From Flavobacteriales bacterium (GTDB lineage Bacteria > Bacteroidota > Bacteroidia > Flavobacteriales_D > Sanyastnellaceae): a stretch of 64,000 nucleotides of DNA. Under the pieces are notes generated by a model that made no database searches, had not been told where the DNA came from, and saw only the letters and a program-made list of their open reading frames with translations. The DNA is taken from assembly GCA_019694805.1 (NCBI GenBank), contig JAIBBG010000012.1:1-64000 (forward strand). The letters are read 5' to 3'. Shown one piece after another: positions 54,286-62,550 of the stretch (position 1 is the stretch's first letter; every line of letters begins with the position of its first letter). Both the position numbers and the translations under genes were made by a program.

Positions 54286-54819
54286 TTATGCTTTCTGGTG
54301 AACAGAAGAGATCGCCTGGCGCATTCTATTGACGCTTTCCATGGAGAATTCTCCTTCTTCACTCGTTCTGAAAACATATGGTTTTCCTGAAATTTCATTG
54401 AGACTCTGGTAGCTATAGTCATAAGTCGTGCCATCAGGTAGGATTCGTTGAAACAGTACCGAATTATTTGATTCTTCAACCACTTTGTTGGTGAAGAGCA
54501 TGTCTTCTTCCAGCTCATGCTTGATGGCCGCCATATCCACTTTCTCTTGGGTGGCTACAATCCAAAACTGATCACCGAGGCGAATGTTGAGCTCACCGGT
54601 AGCCTCATTGACGGCTATTTCTGGAGAGTTGGCAATCATCAGATCCTTGGGTAAGGCGATTTGAAAGCTGTAACCGGCTTCATTGACAGTAAACAACGAA
54701 TCATTAGGATTCAATACAACCGGATTGTCGGCTTTTGGTGCATTGGGCTCACCGGAGTGACAGGCTTCAAATGCTACTACGGTCGAAATAATTCCAGCTA
54801 ACAGGGTAATCTTTTTCAT
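54286..54819 (-). CDS. Lipoprotein of unknown function
   Basis: The 177-residue precursor has a lipoprotein signal with lipobox AFEAC (Cys20). The mature chain is a small alpha/beta domain (GYSFQIALPKDLMIANSPEI, GELNIRLGDQFWIVATQEK) without recognisable catalytic residues. It is a single gene between the secreted-protein gene and the DUF486 membrane-protein gene. I do not recognise the family. Confidence 0.65.
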   Translation of the reverse strand: MKKITLLAGIISTVVAFEACHSGEPNAPKADNPVVLNPNDSLFTVNEAGYSFQIALPKDLMIANSPEIAVNEATGELNIRLGDQFWIVATQEKVDMAAIKHELEEDMLFTNKVVEESNNSVLFQRILPDGTTYDYSYQSLNEISGKPYVFRTSEEGEFSMESVNRMRQAISSVHQKA

Positions 54820-54885
54820 GTCTGATTTATTATGGGTCGAGCGCTGTTACGTGATAGCCCACCACATAGTTGCACTTTTCCTGAA

Positions 54886-55254
54886 TTACTCTTTGAAAAC
54901 CAGATATACCGCACCAAAAATCAGAGCCATGGCAGCATAATGGTTCCACTTCATGACCTCATGGCGGAAAAAGGCTAAAGAAAATACCATAAATACAATC
55001 AGGGTGATGGCTTCCTGTATGATTTTCAGTTGAACCAGTGTGAATGGTCCTCCATACTCCTGTGATCCGATTCGGTTGGCGGGAACTTGCAAACAATATT
55101 CGAAAAATGCCATTCCCCAACTGATGAGAATAACTGCGAATAAACCAAGACTTTTCCCCCATTCAAATTCCTTGAACTTCAAATGACCATACCATGCAAA
55201 CGTCATGAATATATTGCTGCCAATGAGCAATGCGATGGTGTATACAGCTTTCAT
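54886..55254 (-). CDS. DUF486 small membrane protein
   Basis: A 122-residue inner-membrane protein with four helices, related to the DMT superfamily. The segment FEYCLQVPANRIGSQ, with the following GGPFTLVQLKIIQEAITL, is the DUF486 signature. The ATG at 55254 is chosen because the preceding seven codons are not conserved. Substrate and function are unknown. Confidence 0.85.
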   Translation of the reverse strand: MKAVYTIALLIGSNIFMTFAWYGHLKFKEFEWGKSLGLFAVILISWGMAFFEYCLQVPANRIGSQEYGGPFTLVQLKIIQEAITLIVFMVFSLAFFRHEVMKWNHYAAMALIFGAVYLVFKE

Positions 55255-55349
55255 CGATGGAGATATGGAACACAAATGAAGTGTGCCTTTATTCTCTGTC
55301 AGGTAGGTGAATGATTGAAATCCTTACAATCCAATGTGAATAGTCCGAA

Positions 55350-55775
55350 TCAATTCACGATGGTCAAATAGGGAGAATTGAAAGTGGCATCATAGGTCAC
55401 CAAAGGTGTACTTGCCGGACCATTGACCAAAGTACCATCCATGATGAGCCATTGTGAATCGGAGCATGGGTCATCTATCAACACACCGTCACCCGCAACA
55501 GTTACCGCGCACTGATCTTCCGGTTGGTATGTACTGTGTCTTTCAATGGCCACAAATTCTGATTCCGATTTGCGGTAAACAATGATGCCGCGGCTACCAC
55601 CTGTAATGTAGACCCAGCCGGTAGGAACCGTTAAATTGAAAAAATCAGGTTGATTGATGTTGATCGTAATGTTCACCGGAACGTAAGGCACATTGTAATT
55701 CCCTTTGTCCTTGCAACCGTTACAAGAAATGAGAACCAAACAAAACAGGGTGATATGTAAAATGCCTTTTTTCAC
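55350..55775 (-). CDS. Rieske-fold lipoprotein lacking cluster ligands
   Basis: The 141-residue precursor has lipobox LISC and starts with GTG. The C-terminal half, SQWLIMDGTLVNGPASTPLV, is the Rieske motif that follows the second ligand loop (S-F-L-DG-V-NGPA-PL). The ligand positions are degraded: the first loop reads AIERHSTYQPEDQC and the second DDPCSDSQW, so the Cys-x-His pairs needed for a 2Fe-2S cluster are absent. The fold is therefore inferred and redox activity is unlikely. Three or four cysteines remain and may pair. A -7 element lies 4 nt before the start. Confidence 0.65.
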   Translation of the reverse strand: MKKGILHITLFCLVLISCNGCKDKGNYNVPYVPVNITININQPDFFNLTVPTGWVYITGGSRGIIVYRKSESEFVAIERHSTYQPEDQCAVTVAGDGVLIDDPCSDSQWLIMDGTLVNGPASTPLVTYDATFNSPYLTIVN

Positions 55776-55779
55776 TGAG

Positions 55780-55787
55780 CAAAAATA
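55780..55787 (-). promoter_or_regulatory. -7 element TATTTTTG for the Rieske-like gene
   Basis: It matches TAnnTTTG exactly on the minus strand, 4 nt before the GTG start. No -33 TTG is seen. Confidence 0.45.
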
Positions 55788-55852
55788 GAACCTATCGATA
55801 TCGTGAAGATCGCAGTAACGGAAGGAAAGTAATGAAAGTGTGGAGGCGGTAT

Positions 55853-56533
55853 TTACAAAACACTTTTTTTGGCAACACCCGGCACATATTCCTTCAAGTA
55901 AAATGGATCGAAATAGGCGACGTCGACAAATTCCCCTTTGGAAAATTTGGATGAAGCCAAGTCAGACAACATGGAGGCCGATGGTAATTTATTCAAACTG
56001 GTTGTTGTTGAACTGATGATTTCCGCAAACTTGGCAGAGCCATCACCGGTGAGAACAATACGTTGTTGTCCGAATTGTTCGAAATATGGTTGATCTACAA
56101 TAACCGAAGATGGACCGTGAAGACGTTTTAATTCGCCAGTGTAGACTGAACAATAAACTTCCATACGTCGGGCGTCAATCATAGGTATGATGATTTCGGC
56201 ATCCGGTTTTTCTTTTTGTGCATCTGTGGCCAATGCATCCAATGTATCTATCGCGATGAGAGGAATTTCAAGTGCAAAGCAGAGTCCTTTTGCAGCTGAA
56301 ATTCCGATGCGCAAACCGGTATATGACCCTGGTCCCTGACTCACCGCTACAGCTTGAAGATCTTTCATGCCTATTCCGCATGATTGTATCATTTCGCGGA
56401 TAAAAACATGCAGCGATTCAGCATGGACAAATTGTTCTGCTGATTGTTCACGTAAACCAATCACTTCTCCGTCGCCATGCAATGCAACAGAGCAATTCGT
56501 GGTTGCGGTTTCAATCAGCAGAATGAGCGCCAT
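55853..56533 (-). CDS. tsaB: tRNA threonylcarbamoyladenosine biosynthesis protein TsaB
   Basis: A partner of TsaD in forming t6A at position 37 of ANN-decoding tRNAs. It is a 226-residue ASKHA-fold protein with the start MALILLIETATTNCSVAL and the diagnostic VSQGPGSYTGLRIG stretch. The metal-binding histidines of TsaD are absent, as expected for TsaB. The ATG at 56533 lies a single base from the stop of the upstream HlyD gene, so the two are tightly coupled. The in-frame ATG at 56563 would lie inside hlyD and is less likely. Confidence 0.95.
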   Translation of the reverse strand: MALILLIETATTNCSVALHGDGEVIGLREQSAEQFVHAESLHVFIREMIQSCGIGMKDLQAVAVSQGPGSYTGLRIGISAAKGLCFALEIPLIAIDTLDALATDAQKEKPDAEIIIPMIDARRMEVYCSVYTGELKRLHGPSSVIVDQPYFEQFGQQRIVLTGDGSAKFAEIISSTTTSLNKLPSASMLSDLASSKFSKGEFVDVAYFDPFYLKEYVPGVAKKSVL

Positions 56534-56534
56534 A

Positions 56535-57905
56535 CTATTCCTCTTTTTTCTCTTCGCCTTCAAAAGATGTTTTTCTCTTCACGCGATCACCGGGTTTCAA
56601 GGAGTGAGACACTTCCTCATACGGACCGGTAATGATTTCTTCACCTTCGTTTATTCCTGATTTGATCTGAATGAATTTATCGTCTTGAATTCCTGTTTCT
56701 ACCACACGTAATTCGGCCTTATGGGTGCTTTCATTGAATACAAATACAACTTCAAGAGGTTTATCATTTGCTACATTTTCTGATTCGGCAGTTTCATCTG
56801 ATTGATCTGCTCGTTTTCTAAAACGGTCCGCAGCACTCATCGAGGTTGTGTCTTCGCGTGTTGCTACTGACTTGATCGGCACACTTAAAACGTGATCTGC
56901 TTTATTGGTGATGATGTCCACCGTTGCACTCATTCCCGGTTTAAATGGTGAATCACTCGCTGTTTTGTTTTGCATGAGGTGTTGGTATGACTCAGGGAGT
57001 ATTCTGATTTTAACCGAAAAATTGGTCACCTGATCCATGCTTAATGTTGTAGTGAGTGCATTCAAAGCAGTATTGCCTATTTCTGTCACTAAACCTTTGA
57101 ACTTTTCATCTTTATAAGAATCAACCTCTACTAGCGCAGTATCGCCAAGAGTGACACGAACGATGTCACTCTCGTTTACTTCTACATTCACTTCCATATA
57201 ATCCAAAGCAGATACTTTCATGATAATGTCACCACTCATCATGTTGTTTCCAAGCACCGTTTCACCAAGTTCTTTGTTCAGTGCAGTCACGGTTCCAGTC
57301 ATGGGTGCGAGGATTGTAGTCCTTTTCAAATTATCCTGGGCTTCATTCACACCAGCCTGAGCGCTTTCAATGGAAAACTCAGCACTGGAAATACTTTCTT
57401 TCGCAGCAGAAACTTCTGCTTTTGATGTCTCCCATTGGCTGGTGATATTCTCCATCTCTGATTTCGAGATGGCATTGTCTTCGAAGAGTTTTTTCTGACG
57501 GTTGTAGTTTAAATCTGTTGCTTTGAATTGTGCTTCTGCTTGTGATAGCCTTGCTTTAGCGCTACTCAAATTACTTTTCGCACTGTTCAATGCCGCCTGT
57601 GCCCGGTTGAGTGCTGAGGTATACAGATCAGGATTGATCTTCACCAAAAGCTGTCCCTGCTTCACCATGTCTCCTTCTTTCACTGGTAGTTCAATGATTT
57701 GTCCGGAAACTTCTGATTGAATTTTCACTTCTGTTTCAGGTTGAATTTTGCCACTTGCTGCAACTGTTTCGATCAAGTCTTTCATGGATGACTTAGCAGT
57801 AGTGACTTCAATGTCTTCATCTTTTTTACCGAAGATCAAAGCGAGGACAATGATGAGAACCAATATTCCACCCAACCAGATAAGTCTTTTTTTATTTCTG
57901 CTCAT
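56535..57905 (-). CDS. Efflux periplasmic adaptor, HlyD/MacA family
   Basis: A membrane-fusion protein that links an inner-membrane pump to TolC. One N-terminal membrane helix (IWLGGILVLIIVLALIFG) is followed by the lipoyl half-motif (GKIQPETEVKIQSEVSGQII), a long alpha-helical hairpin of heptads (about residues 95-200, rich in Ala and Ser), the second lipoyl half (TILAPMTGTVTAL) and beta-barrel domains. The C-terminal tail is charged (KKEE). The pump itself, for example MacB, is not in the window. It lies two bases downstream of tolC. Confidence 0.92.
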   Translation of the reverse strand: MSRNKKRLIWLGGILVLIIVLALIFGKKDEDIEVTTAKSSMKDLIETVAASGKIQPETEVKIQSEVSGQIIELPVKEGDMVKQGQLLVKINPDLYTSALNRAQAALNSAKSNLSSAKARLSQAEAQFKATDLNYNRQKKLFEDNAISKSEMENITSQWETSKAEVSAAKESISSAEFSIESAQAGVNEAQDNLKRTTILAPMTGTVTALNKELGETVLGNNMMSGDIIMKVSALDYMEVNVEVNESDIVRVTLGDTALVEVDSYKDEKFKGLVTEIGNTALNALTTTLSMDQVTNFSVKIRILPESYQHLMQNKTASDSPFKPGMSATVDIITNKADHVLSVPIKSVATREDTTSMSAADRFRKRADQSDETAESENVANDKPLEVVFVFNESTHKAELRVVETGIQDDKFIQIKSGINEGEEIITGPYEEVSHSLKPGDRVKRKTSFEGEEKKEE

Positions 57906-57907
57906 GT

Positions 57908-59338
57908 TTATTTAAGGCTAATCGGTTTGCCCTGGTAAAATTCCAGGAGTTTCAATTTAAAAATGAATTCGTATTTGCTTCTGGTCATATTCGCACGGGC
58001 GTTTTCCAAACGGGTGCGTGCATCAGAATATTCCACAATATTACTTAGGCCTTGTTCGTAGCGGAGTTCAGCCCATTCAAGTGCTTTTTCACTGCTGGTC
58101 ACACTTGATTTATTGGCGTAATAATTGGCCAAAGCAGCATTCGCATCTGCATGCGCAGAGTACACATTTTGTGTGATGGTTTGCTTCGCTTGCTCCAATT
58201 GAATATTGGCGACTTGATAGTTGACCTCAGAACGTTTCACCGCGCTGCGCGTGCTGAATCCATTGAACAAGGGTATATTCAATGTGAAGAATAATGATTT
58301 GTTGACGTTATCTTTCAACTGATCATTGAATGCTTTGGTCTTGTAGTCATCAGTACTGTACATCAATTGAGGAAATGAAAGCACATAGTCTCCCGTTCCA
58401 ACTACGGTACCAATTGGATAGCTCAACGTATCTGGATTGCCGGTGACCACTTTTGCCGCACCTGAGTAACCCGTTCCATAACTAAAGCTGGCATTCAAAC
58501 TCGGATAGTAATTTGCAGCGGCAATTTTTTTTCCAATATCGGCACTGGCCACATTCACTGTAGCGCCCTTGATTTCTGGAAAATTATTCAATGCAGCTTG
58601 CACAAGCACATCTGGATTGGATATCATATCCATACTGCCGATGTCTTCGATCTCTGGTATTTCAATCGCAAAGGATTGCATTTGATCGGTCTTCAATTGA
58701 AGCAATTGCATCAAGGATAGTTTTGCGAGTTCAGTGCTGTTGTGCGCACTGACTAAACTGGCATTGTTGGTGGCTTGTTGGGCAAGCAGTTCATTAAGAT
58801 TACCTACAGACATCTGGCCGGCATCTACCAATTTCTGCATGCGGTTTACTTGTCTGTCTGTAGATTCAAGAGTGCGTTTGGCAATTTCTTCAAATTCACG
58901 GTTGATCAATACATTGAGATATGCGGTAGCCACATTCAATGCTATGTCATTGCGCATTTTTTCAAAATTCCATTTGCTGACTTCCGTATTCAGTCCTGAT
59001 TGTTTCAAGGTATTCACTTGCTGGAATCCATTGAATAAATTGAGACTGGTTGCAATGCCGAAATTGTTACTCTGTATGCGTTGTGATGCAAATTGATTCG
59101 TGAATGGGTCAATTCTTTGTCCCCAGTTATATCCATGGGAACCTTGAGCGTTTAATGTGGGCAACATTCCACCGAGGGCAACATTTTCGTTGATCTCCGA
59201 CAATTTGATGTTTTGCTGGCTCTGTAGTACGGATAAGTTATTGTGCAATGCATAACTCACGCAACTGTCCAATGACCAGACTTGTGAAAATCCTGTGACA
59301 GAATTCAGCGCGAAAAGAAAGAAAATCGCAATTCTCAT
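57908..59338 (-). CDS. TolC-family outer-membrane efflux protein
   Basis: A trimeric outer-membrane channel subunit. The 476-residue precursor has a signal peptide (MRIAIFFLFALNSVTGFSQ) followed by two repeats of long coiled-coil helices (SYALHNNLSVLQSQQNIKLS in the first, EKALEWAELRYEQGLSNIVE in the second) joined by barrel strands, the typical OEP layout. The ATG at 59338 is preferred to 59359 because the latter overlaps a -7 promoter element. It leads a tolC-hlyD-tsaB operon. Confidence 0.92.
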   Translation of the reverse strand: MRIAIFFLFALNSVTGFSQVWSLDSCVSYALHNNLSVLQSQQNIKLSEINENVALGGMLPTLNAQGSHGYNWGQRIDPFTNQFASQRIQSNNFGIATSLNLFNGFQQVNTLKQSGLNTEVSKWNFEKMRNDIALNVATAYLNVLINREFEEIAKRTLESTDRQVNRMQKLVDAGQMSVGNLNELLAQQATNNASLVSAHNSTELAKLSLMQLLQLKTDQMQSFAIEIPEIEDIGSMDMISNPDVLVQAALNNFPEIKGATVNVASADIGKKIAAANYYPSLNASFSYGTGYSGAAKVVTGNPDTLSYPIGTVVGTGDYVLSFPQLMYSTDDYKTKAFNDQLKDNVNKSLFFTLNIPLFNGFSTRSAVKRSEVNYQVANIQLEQAKQTITQNVYSAHADANAALANYYANKSSVTSSEKALEWAELRYEQGLSNIVEYSDARTRLENARANMTRSKYEFIFKLKLLEFYQGKPISLK

Positions 59339-59358
59339 ACTGGGGTAAATAGGTGTCA

Positions 59359-59366
59359 CAAACTTA
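59359..59366 (-). promoter_or_regulatory. -7 element TAAGTTTG for tolC
   Basis: It matches TAnnTTTG exactly on the minus strand, 20 nt before the ATG at 59338. It covers the alternative upstream start at 59359. Confidence 0.45.
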
Positions 59367-59486
59367 GTCTGAAACTACCCCTTTGAACAGCGATTATGTT
59401 TAATGGCTATGAGGTGTTACGAATGGAGTATTCAAAAGACCAACAGATCGAAGTGCGAATAAATCGTGCCTTCGATGGATATGGTC

Positions 59487-60224
59487 TTACATGCCAGTTA
59501 CTTCGATTTCAATGCGGCGGTTTGCACTTACCTGCCACTCCGTCTGCGGATCTGGATAGATCATTTGTTTGTTACCCATACCGCGGGATGTCAATCTTTC
59601 TTTGGCAACACCGTGTTGGATGAGGTAATCTACAACTGCCTGTGCACGTTTTTCAGATGCCTTGCGGTAGAAAGAATCACTCTTTTGGTCTTCGTTCACG
59701 GGTCCGTTCACATGTCCAATCACACAGATCGACACAGATGGATTCAATGTCAAAAATTCAATTAACTCTTCTAAAGCAGGAGCTGATTTATGATAGATCT
59801 GCGTTTCATCTCCCAAGAAGGTGATGTCTTCAATACTGCTTTTTAAACCGACACTCAAAGGTTTCAATTCAATACGTTCAACGTGGGTTTCTGCTTCATC
59901 TGGCCAGAAGCGATGTGCGAAATACATATACCCCTTCTTGATGACGGAAACAGTGTAGATGCGGTATTTTTTAAGGAGAAGGGTAGAATCGGAAACATCT
60001 TTGAATACCACCGTTTTTCTCGGGTTGAGGCCTTTGATCATCACATCCGCTTCCATGGGTTTTTTCGATTTGAAATCAAGAACGAGAAGTTCCATCTTCT
60101 GCTCTTGTACATCGTTGGCGTTGGTCGAATCAATCTTTTCTTCGGTTGTAAACTGACCCCAAGAGACAACAGATGACGCGAAAATCGCAATCACAAACAA
60201 AATGGTATAGCGGAACAATTTCAT
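59487..60224 (-). CDS. OmpA-family protein
   Basis: The 245-residue precursor has a signal peptide (LFVIAIFASSVVSWGQ), a beta-sandwich-like middle that resembles a carboxypeptidase-regulatory/CNA domain (MELLVLDFKSKKPMEADVMI), and a C-terminal OmpA peptidoglycan-binding domain (CVIGHVNGP, ASEKRAQAVVDYLIQHGV, RRIEIEV). In OmpA the peptidoglycan-binding Asp lies in the GYTDxxG loop; here the equivalent is Asn in GHVNGP, while the Arg in EKRAQ is kept, so binding may be altered. It probably links the outer membrane to the cell wall. Confidence 0.85.
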   Translation of the reverse strand: MKLFRYTILFVIAIFASSVVSWGQFTTEEKIDSTNANDVQEQKMELLVLDFKSKKPMEADVMIKGLNPRKTVVFKDVSDSTLLLKKYRIYTVSVIKKGYMYFAHRFWPDEAETHVERIELKPLSVGLKSSIEDITFLGDETQIYHKSAPALEELIEFLTLNPSVSICVIGHVNGPVNEDQKSDSFYRKASEKRAQAVVDYLIQHGVAKERLTSRGMGNKQMIYPDPQTEWQVSANRRIEIEVTGM

Positions 60225-60286
60225 GTGGGCCTATAGTAAGGGTTAATTCTGTCAGGCAATTTTCAAAAACCAGTCCAAAATTGCAA

Positions 60287-60544
60287 TCAGGCTTCCGCAG
60301 TTTGCGGTTTGAAGAGTGCAATGATGTGTTTCCTGAAAAAGACAACGAGGATCGTCGCCAGCAAGAGATAAGGCAGAACCATCAAATAGACAATTCCACT
60401 GTTCAACCCTTCTCCAATTCCTTTATCTACATTCTCTGTTGCGCTTTCTGCTGTCGCTTTGCACATGGCACATTGTGCTTCAACATCAACGGAGCTGATG
60501 AACACAAGGGCAAGAACAACGAACCACAACATCGCCTTTTTCAT
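60287..60544 (-). CDS. Small CAMC-motif membrane protein of the oxidase cluster
   Basis: An 85-residue protein: signal or first helix (MKKAMLWFVVLALVFISSVD), then a short periplasmic part with CAMCKATAES, then a second helix (GIVYLMVLPYLLLATILVVF) and a short basic tail. The same CAMC-plus-C-terminal-helix layout recurs in Bacteroidota next to cytochrome oxidase genes, to my knowledge without a known function. It lies 96 nt after the DUF420 gene at the end of the oxidase gene set but has its own -7 element. The Cys pair could bind copper or form a disulfide with SCO. It is not a heme c site because no His follows. Confidence 0.7.
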   Translation of the reverse strand: MKKAMLWFVVLALVFISSVDVEAQCAMCKATAESATENVDKGIGEGLNSGIVYLMVLPYLLLATILVVFFRKHIIALFKPQTAEA

Positions 60545-60548
60545 ATAG

Positions 60549-60556
60549 CAAATATA
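60549..60556 (-). promoter_or_regulatory. -7 element TATATTTG for the CAMC protein gene
   Basis: It matches TAnnTTTG exactly on the minus strand, 4 nt before the ATG, identical in sequence to the rplU element. No -33 TTG is visible. Confidence 0.45.
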
Positions 60557-60640
60557 AAAAACAGTGGCTTGGAATCTTCTATTGCTGAAAAAACATATGC
60601 GCCAAGGTTTGGGCAAAATGTTCATAATCAGCGAATGTTA

Positions 60641-61183
60641 TCAGGTGTAATATGGGCTGATCATCAGGTAGACAATCACGCCGGTGCATGCAACATAGAA
60701 CCATACTGGCCATGTGATACGGGCCAGTTTCTTGTGTGCTGGAAATTCAGCAGTTAGCGCCCTGTAGGCCGTGTAGAGGATAAAAGGTAGGATCACCCCG
60801 GCCAACATGATATGTGTGAGCAGGATTATCAAGTAGAAGGCACGGTACGGTGCATCTTTCGGATAAACTGTGTCGGCCGCCAAAGCATGGTGTGCGATAT
60901 AAGACAATAAAAACAATACCGACAAGATGATAGCTGCGAACATGGTCCGTTTATGCAATGAATAATTTTTCATTTTGACTGCGATCAGCGCGGTCAATAG
61001 CAAAATCGCCACAGAGCCGTTGAGATAGGCATTGATGGTCGCGAAAATGTGAACATTAAAGGATGGATCAACCGGAATGGCGATGTATTTCAAGGCCACG
61101 ACGGCAACAAAGACAACTACTGATACAATTCCGATGAGCAAACGTGCTTTCGGATCATTGCGTTGAATGACGGGTTTGAGCAT
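60641..61183 (-). CDS. DUF420 membrane protein (oxidase-associated)
   Basis: A 180-residue protein with about five membrane helices. DUF420 proteins accompany caa3-type cytochrome c oxidase genes and are thought to help in assembly. Histidines in NYSLHKRTMFA, SYIAHHALAADT and LTHIMLAG near the membrane faces are typical and may bind copper or heme. It follows SCO1 after 3 nt in the operon. Confidence 0.9.
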   Translation of the reverse strand: MLKPVIQRNDPKARLLIGIVSVVVFVAVVALKYIAIPVDPSFNVHIFATINAYLNGSVAILLLTALIAVKMKNYSLHKRTMFAAIILSVLFLLSYIAHHALAADTVYPKDAPYRAFYLIILLTHIMLAGVILPFILYTAYRALTAEFPAHKKLARITWPVWFYVACTGVIVYLMISPYYT

Positions 61184-61186
61184 AAT

Positions 61187-61870
61187 TTATTTTTCGTTGG
61201 TGAGTTTTTTCAAATCATGAAACAACTGATCTACGCTTTTGGTTGACGTACCATCATAATATCCTCTGATGTGCATGCCTCGATCTATCAAACTGAGTTT
61301 ATCGGTGTGAAAAATGCCACCCTCTGCGGTATCTGAAGGGAAAGCAGACAACATAAATCCATTTTCCGCGAGGTCGTAAATGTCTTCAGCCTTGCCTGTG
61401 AGAAAGTTCCAGTTGGAATAATCAGCACCAAGCTGGTCGCCATATGCTTTCAATACTTCCGGGGTATCTCGATCGGGTTTCACACTGAAAGACACAAAAC
61501 CAACAGCGGTTTCAAGTTTTTCTTTCTTCACCATTTCCTGCAGGCGGGCCATTTGTGAACTCATGATCGGGCAAATGCCAGGGCATTCGGTGAAGAAAAA
61601 TTCTGCCACGAAGATTTTTCCTTCATAATCGTGGTGTGAAATGCTCTGGCCTGCTTGATTGGTAAAACTAAATTTCGGAATGGTATATTGAACAGTATCT
61701 GCTCTGGAGCTCCCATCATCCATGCGCCGCAATTCTATGTCGGACTCACCGAAATAGGGCAAGGGCGCATCACCGGATGACTGACTTCCTTCTGTGTTTT
61801 GTGGGTTGCATGCATAAAATGCCCATATCAGGATGACCCAAACACTATTTTCCCTCAGCTTTCTGATCAT
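61187..61870 (-). CDS. SCO1/SenC-family copper chaperone
   Basis: Delivers copper to the CuA centre of cytochrome c oxidase. It is a 227-residue probable lipoprotein (lipobox AFYAC) with a thioredoxin-like fold. The copper ligands are the CxxxC pair in FFTECPGICPIM and the distal His in GGIFHTDKLSLID. Its length is normal. The first 26 bases overlap the upstream SCO-like gene, and the DUF420 gene follows after 3 nt. Confidence 0.95.
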   Translation of the reverse strand: MIRKLRENSVWVILIWAFYACNPQNTEGSQSSGDAPLPYFGESDIELRRMDDGSSRADTVQYTIPKFSFTNQAGQSISHHDYEGKIFVAEFFFTECPGICPIMSSQMARLQEMVKKEKLETAVGFVSFSVKPDRDTPEVLKAYGDQLGADYSNWNFLTGKAEDIYDLAENGFMLSAFPSDTAEGGIFHTDKLSLIDRGMHIRGYYDGTSTKSVDQLFHDLKKLTNEK

Positions 61871-62540
61871 GGTATTTTCTTAAATCGATCTCTTTCTTGA
61901 GCAAAGCGATATCTTGAATGATTCCCGGCAAGCCATCTTCACCATTGCTGCCTAAGAAGTGGTATTCGGTATTGCCATATACGCCACGGATGTGACCTTC
62001 GGCATCGACCAGACGGAAGATGGCGTCATGTCGTACATCTTCTATCAGAAATCCATTTCGTATGAATCCTTGCATGGCCTGCTGATCTCCTGCGAGATAC
62101 ATCCATTTGCCGGGAAATGAATTGTACCGTGTGTTTTGATCGACGTATGCTTTGCGCAATTCTCTGGTGTCTTGGTCGCAATCTGTGGAGAAAACCACAA
62201 TGCGGATATCTTGTTCACTGCGGTACTTGAAATTCACATTCAACAATCTTTCAGTGATCTTGGAGATGTGTTCGTTTTTTAGATTGTAAAATGCAGCGAG
62301 CCATACTTCGCCTTTGAGCGAATCAGCCGTGATGATCTGGCCATTTTCATCGGCGAATGCGAAATCAGGAATATGGTAATCGCTTTTCTCAGCACCATCC
62401 AATGCCTCAGGCCCGTAGAACTTGAGCGTTTGAAAATTGTGTTTGCTGAATATTCCGAAGAATAAAATCCAGAGGAGTGGAAACAAAAAAAGTATACCGC
62501 CAAGGCCGATATACTTTTTCAAATTCTTTTTCGAAGACAT
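61845..62540 (-). CDS. SCO-like protein lacking the copper-binding cysteines
   Basis: A 231-residue protein with one N-terminal membrane helix (IGLGGILFLFPLLWILFFGIF) and a thioredoxin-like domain of the SCO class (PDFAFADENGQIITADSLKG, VFSTDCDQDTRELRKAYVDQ, IFRLVDAEGHIRGVYG). At the place of CxxxC it reads AAFYNLKNEHISKI, so both ligands are gone; the distal His (VRHDAIFRL) is retained. It cannot work as a normal copper chaperone and may act as a partner or regulator of the intact SCO1 next to it. The chosen ATG (MSSKKNLKKY) gives the anchor; codons upstream overlap coxIV. Confidence 0.82.
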   Translation of the reverse strand: MSSKKNLKKYIGLGGILFLFPLLWILFFGIFSKHNFQTLKFYGPEALDGAEKSDYHIPDFAFADENGQIITADSLKGEVWLAAFYNLKNEHISKITERLLNVNFKYRSEQDIRIVVFSTDCDQDTRELRKAYVDQNTRYNSFPGKWMYLAGDQQAMQGFIRNGFLIEDVRHDAIFRLVDAEGHIRGVYGNTEYHFLGSNGEDGLPGIIQDIALLKKEIDLRKYHDQKAEGK

Positions 62541-62550
62541 TCTGCTTATA

